The notes under the pieces: model-generated
Database searches by the model: none
Told to the model about the DNA's origin: nothing
Seen by the model: the letters and a program-made list of their open reading frames with translations, nothing else
Assembly (NCBI GenBank): GCA_013054445.1
Contig: JAAMPI010001761.1
Location: 1-10,735, forward strand
DNA: 10,735 bases
Origin: Cudoniella acicularis
Taxonomy: Eukaryota; Ascomycota; Leotiomycetes; Helotiales; Helotiaceae
Direction: 5' to 3'
Shown: piece after piece, positions 8,030-10,735 of the stretch
Position numbering within the stretch: position 1 is the stretch's first letter
Layout of the letters: each line of letters opens with the position of its first letter
Made by a program: the position numbers and the translations under genes

Positions 8030-9934
8030 TTACCAACCGCCTTTTCCCTCTTTCTTAACACTTCTCCACTCTATAGCAAGCGCTCCAACAATGCTCACGC
8101 ATGACAAAATCAACGCAACCTCAAACACCTTTGTCAGAGCGGCATTATAAACAGTCAAAACCACTCCTATCAGTTCTTCTGGAACATATTTCCGGAAGTC
8201 GGTGGCACCGTATGCTATGACATACTTCGGGTCGAAGCCTGGAATCGCTGACAGGCCAGAGGCGAGTTTAGACGAGAGGACGTTTTGCCCAACGGAGATG
8301 AAGATGCTTCCGCCTAGCCATTGAGCGAAAAACATCAGGGAAGCGCCGATAGGAACATCTGAGTCCTTAAGAACTGTTTGCGCTGCCATGCTGGGCATTT
8401 GCATTCCAAGACCAAGTCCGAAGCCGAAAAGAATCTGAAAAGCATTCTGTCAGTAAATAGTTTATTTCAAAGAAATAATAGTCCCATCATCTTTAATCCC
8501 AGGAGAGTTTGAAAAAAGACTTACTTGATAACCAATCCATTTGGCTGTTGTGGTCTGAGTATCAAAAGTGGTAAGCAGACCAGCGCCGACAGACATGAAG
8601 ATGGTTCCAATGATCATAAATTGTGTGTAATAACCGACCACACCTATAAAAATTCCAGCCATGATACTCCCGACAACAAGAGAAAGAACGAAAGGAAGCA
8701 TGCGGATACCAGCTTCGTAAGCAGAGACATTCTGTATAGATTGGAACCAGATTGCGATGAAGTAAACCAAAATCATCATGGCTGAACCAACAACAAAGGC
8801 ATAAAAGAAACCTGAAGCTATGCTGTGCTGTGTGATGATCCTGGGAGGAACTGTCGCATTGTCCCGTTGCCAAATTTGCACTGCAACGAATCCAAGTAGA
8901 AGAAGGCCGGAAAGAACCAAGAGGGCGATGATACGGGAGCTTCCCCAAGCATAGGTAAAACCGCCCCATTGGAGAGCTAGAAGCAGGCATATAACTCCTG
9001 GTAAGAAGAACATCGTCCCGATTGGGTCTAGTTGAGCGACTTTTTCTCGAATACTCTTGGCGGTCTGCTTTGGTGGCGAGATATTAAATCTGAGAGCGAT
9101 GATGATGGCCGTGACAGCACCAATGGGTAGGTTTATGTAGAAACCTGAAGAAAATTAGCAAATTAATATTCAGAAGATTCGGGCGAAAACTTACACCAAC
9201 GCCAAGTAACATGTGTTGTAAAGGCACCTATGTGCTTGTCAGCCTTAATTGTCACCCAACCCGGATTGAAATTAAACTCGCCTCCAAGAAGAGGACCAAT
9301 AACTGAAGCCCAGCCAAATACTGCCCCAAACCCTCCCTGATATGCACCCCGTTTTTCAAGAGGTACGCTCTGGGTCATTATTATGATTGCACCAGAGAAG
9401 ATGCCTGAAGACCCAAGACCTGCAATCGCGCGTCCAACAATGAATACGACTGAGTTTGGTGCAGCGCCATCAATAGCTGACCCAATTTCGAACAGGAGTA
9501 TTGCGCTTAGGAAGACCCATTTCATTGAGTAGAAGGTGTAGAGTTTGCCGAATAATAGCTGAAAGGCACAGCTTGTGAGCATGTACGTACTCCCATACCA
9601 GCCTATATCATCTAGGGAGTCGAAATCGTTTGTAATTTGGGGAATTGCCGTCGCAATAATCGTACGATCCTGAATTAAATTCGTCAGTGATTAATCGCAG
9701 TCACTTTAGAAGTGGGCGGGAGAAACTTACGAGAGCCACTAGAAAAATAGCAAGAAAGAGCGAGATCATAATCATTGCCAGCTTAGCACCAGTAGGGTAC
9801 TCTTCCTCCCGTTCAAAACCGTCCGGGTTTTCTGCATCGGCTTTTGATTCTTGAGAGATGCTTTCCAAGTTCTCGACGTCGTGGTGTGTTTGATCCGATA
9901 AAACTGTAGGAGAGGCCGATTTTTCAGAATTCAT
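8030..9934 (-). CDS. MFS efflux transporter, 14-TM DHA2 (DHA14) type
   Basis: Five exons on the minus strand (9934-9731, 9669-9282, 9227-9195, 9144-8525, 8434-8030) join in frame to 549 residues, the normal length for this family. These are proton-driven plasma- or vacuolar-membrane pumps that export drugs or secondary metabolites; the substrate cannot be read from sequence.

The first ~50 residues are hydrophilic and acidic ([13 protein letters not shown] before TM1). [10 protein letters not shown] (69-78) is the motif D1 region, with arginine after the aspartate. [11 protein letters not shown] (109-119) is motif [16 protein letters not shown] (147-161) is motif B, and [12 protein letters not shown] (187-198) is the antiporter motif C. 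These are followed by [20 protein letters not shown] and [11 protein letters not shown]. The last exon has [19 protein letters not shown] and ends ...KKEGKGGW.

Introns are 61, 54, 50 and 90 bp; three have GTAAGT donors and the 54 bp one is GC-AG. The start at 9934 has a good context (ACC before ATG); an upstream in-frame ATG at 10150 would add only an unrelated leader. No damage is seen. Confidence 0.93.
9228..9281 (-). other. GC-AG intron of the transporter gene
   Basis: The coding strand reads GGAG then GCGAGT at the donor (9276-9281), GCTGAC as branch site, and CATAG at the acceptor. Its 54 bp are a multiple of three with no stop in frame, so retention would add 18 residues right after motif C. 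Splicing gives [17 protein letters not shown], which is what the family has, and leaves a 33 nt exon (9195-9227) before the next intron. No GT donor in the area gives the right phase. Confidence 0.7.
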
Positions 9935-10083
9935 GGTTGCAAATGAGTTCTCTATTGCCGTCGTAACTTCTGAGTTGCCTGTAAATTGATTGACAGAAGG
10001 GATAAAGAATTGGCAGAAGCTAGAGCGATGCGAAGAAACTAAAGCTAAGCCTGAAGATTTCCGAAACTGCGCGGAACTTTCTG

Positions 10084-10090
10084 TTTTATA
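10084..10090 (-). promoter_or_regulatory. TATA box of the transporter gene
   Basis: TATAAAA on the minus strand lies about 150 bp upstream of the ATG at 9934. The stretch in between has pyrimidine-rich tracts on the coding strand, as fungal 5' leaders often do. The call is from position and motif only. Confidence 0.45.
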
Positions 10091-10256
10091 AGAAGAGTAG
10101 GAAGTGAAGAGAGCCTGGATGGGGACTAGCTCCAGGCGACAAAATAACACGGGTTACTTGCACTCGTGTTCGAAAACGCCATACGCGTACTCCAAATTAT
10201 AAAATTGGTGCTAAAAAAGTATAGAAGATGTCTAGATTTGTTCCAAATTTAATTTT

Positions 10257-10359
10257 CGGACCCGTAAGAAAATTTGATAATTAAGTTTGGTATCCAGACT
10301 CTGGTGGGGAGTTGTAACCAGGCCCCTGGCCAATTTTCTCGGACCCGAGGATGGACCCG
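10257..10359. promoter_or_regulatory. Three GGACCCG motifs upstream of the transporter
   Basis: GGACCCG occurs at 10258-10264, 10341-10347 and 10353-10359. The first two are preceded by C, giving CGGACCCG, i.e. CGG and CCG separated by two bases. Zinc binuclear cluster regulators of fungi bind paired CGG triplets, and such regulators often control efflux pumps. The motifs lie 320-430 bp above the start codon. Whether any protein binds them is unknown. Confidence 0.3.
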
Positions 10360-10735
10360 AGAACGTAGAGGTTGCGGGCAGACATATGGGGACTGCGCAA
10401 CGACACAAAGGCTTGAGTGATCAGATTCCCAGGAATGGAGCTCACTAATGCACAAGGTTCCAAAAGTCTCTAGAGCATTTCACCAGAGTGCAGCTGTTCA
10501 AGATAAAGTCATGCGGTCGCTGCAGAACCACCGCAGCTGAACTAGAGTAAAAATTGCTGGACCACGAAATATTTCCTGATAAGCGTCAGAAACCAAGCTG
10601 ATGCAAACGATAAACGAGTAATCACTGGAAATCACAAGTTTCAAGCAGATCTCAATTATTGAAAGTTCTCCTTCCTATTGTCTTCTAGGCAAGTCCATCC
10701 CAACCCCATTTCCATTATGTCCCTTGACTAGAGAA

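Larger units (their letters stand above)
9935..10735. other. Upstream region of the transporter, 0.8 kb
   Basis: It contains the putative TATA box and GGACCCG motifs. Two overlapping minus-strand frames, at 10249-10455 and 10281-10463, share the same stretch and cannot both be real. One includes HMSARNLYVLGSILGSEK, which I do not recognise. Nothing else gene-like was found up to the window end. Confidence 0.45.

Noticed and set aside
8562..8990. Minus-strand frame of 142 codons inside the transporter
   Set aside because: It is an alternative frame of transporter exon 4, rich in Cys, Ser and His, as shadow frames often are. The main frame carries the conserved MFS sequence.
9701..10150. Upstream ATG at 10150 as the transporter start
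   Set aside because: It would add 72 residues with no family similarity. The ATG at 9934 has a better context and gives the usual N-terminus. Reading past 9731 enters intron 1.

Overview
The window looks like chromosomal DNA of a filamentous ascomycete. Three things point there: short spliceosomal introns with GTAAGT donors, CTGAC-like branch sites and CAG acceptors; gene families typical of such fungi; and a long AT-rich block whose base changes match repeat-induced point mutation (RIP). I cannot name the species.

Layout. Positions 1 to about 3227 hold a degenerate transposable-element block. It has LTR-like sequence at both ends on the minus strand and a roughly 2.8 kb AT-rich interior with almost no CpA or TpG and no open frame. 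The right-hand LTR-like segment carries all 15 ambiguous bases of the window. Positions 3600 to about 4259 (minus) hold a decayed gene for a LURP-one-related (tubby-C-like) protein. It has three in-frame stops of RIP type, a frameshift and a preserved 50 bp intron. Positions 5630-7037 (minus) encode an ascomycete-type integral membrane protein of unknown function, split by a frameshift at a perfect 7 bp tandem duplication. Positions 8030-9934 (minus) hold an intact five-exon gene for a 549-residue major facilitator efflux transporter of the 14-TM DHA2 (DHA14) type. One of its introns appears to be GC-AG and borders a 33 nt exon. The rest is intergenic, with a TATA box and a cluster of GGACCCG motifs upstream of the transporter.

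How it fits together. All three genes lie on the minus strand but are about 1 kb or more apart, so each is probably transcribed on its own. There is no sign of an operon or of a metabolite cluster within the window. Damage falls with distance from the repeat: the nearest gene is badly broken, the next has one frameshift, and the farthest is intact. The stops in the nearest gene are CpA-to-TpA type changes, which suggests RIP leaking from the repeat into flanking single-copy DNA. I did not find a convincing new defence or mobile system. The unusual points are the decay gradient, the duplication-driven frameshift and the GC-AG intron next to a tiny exon.
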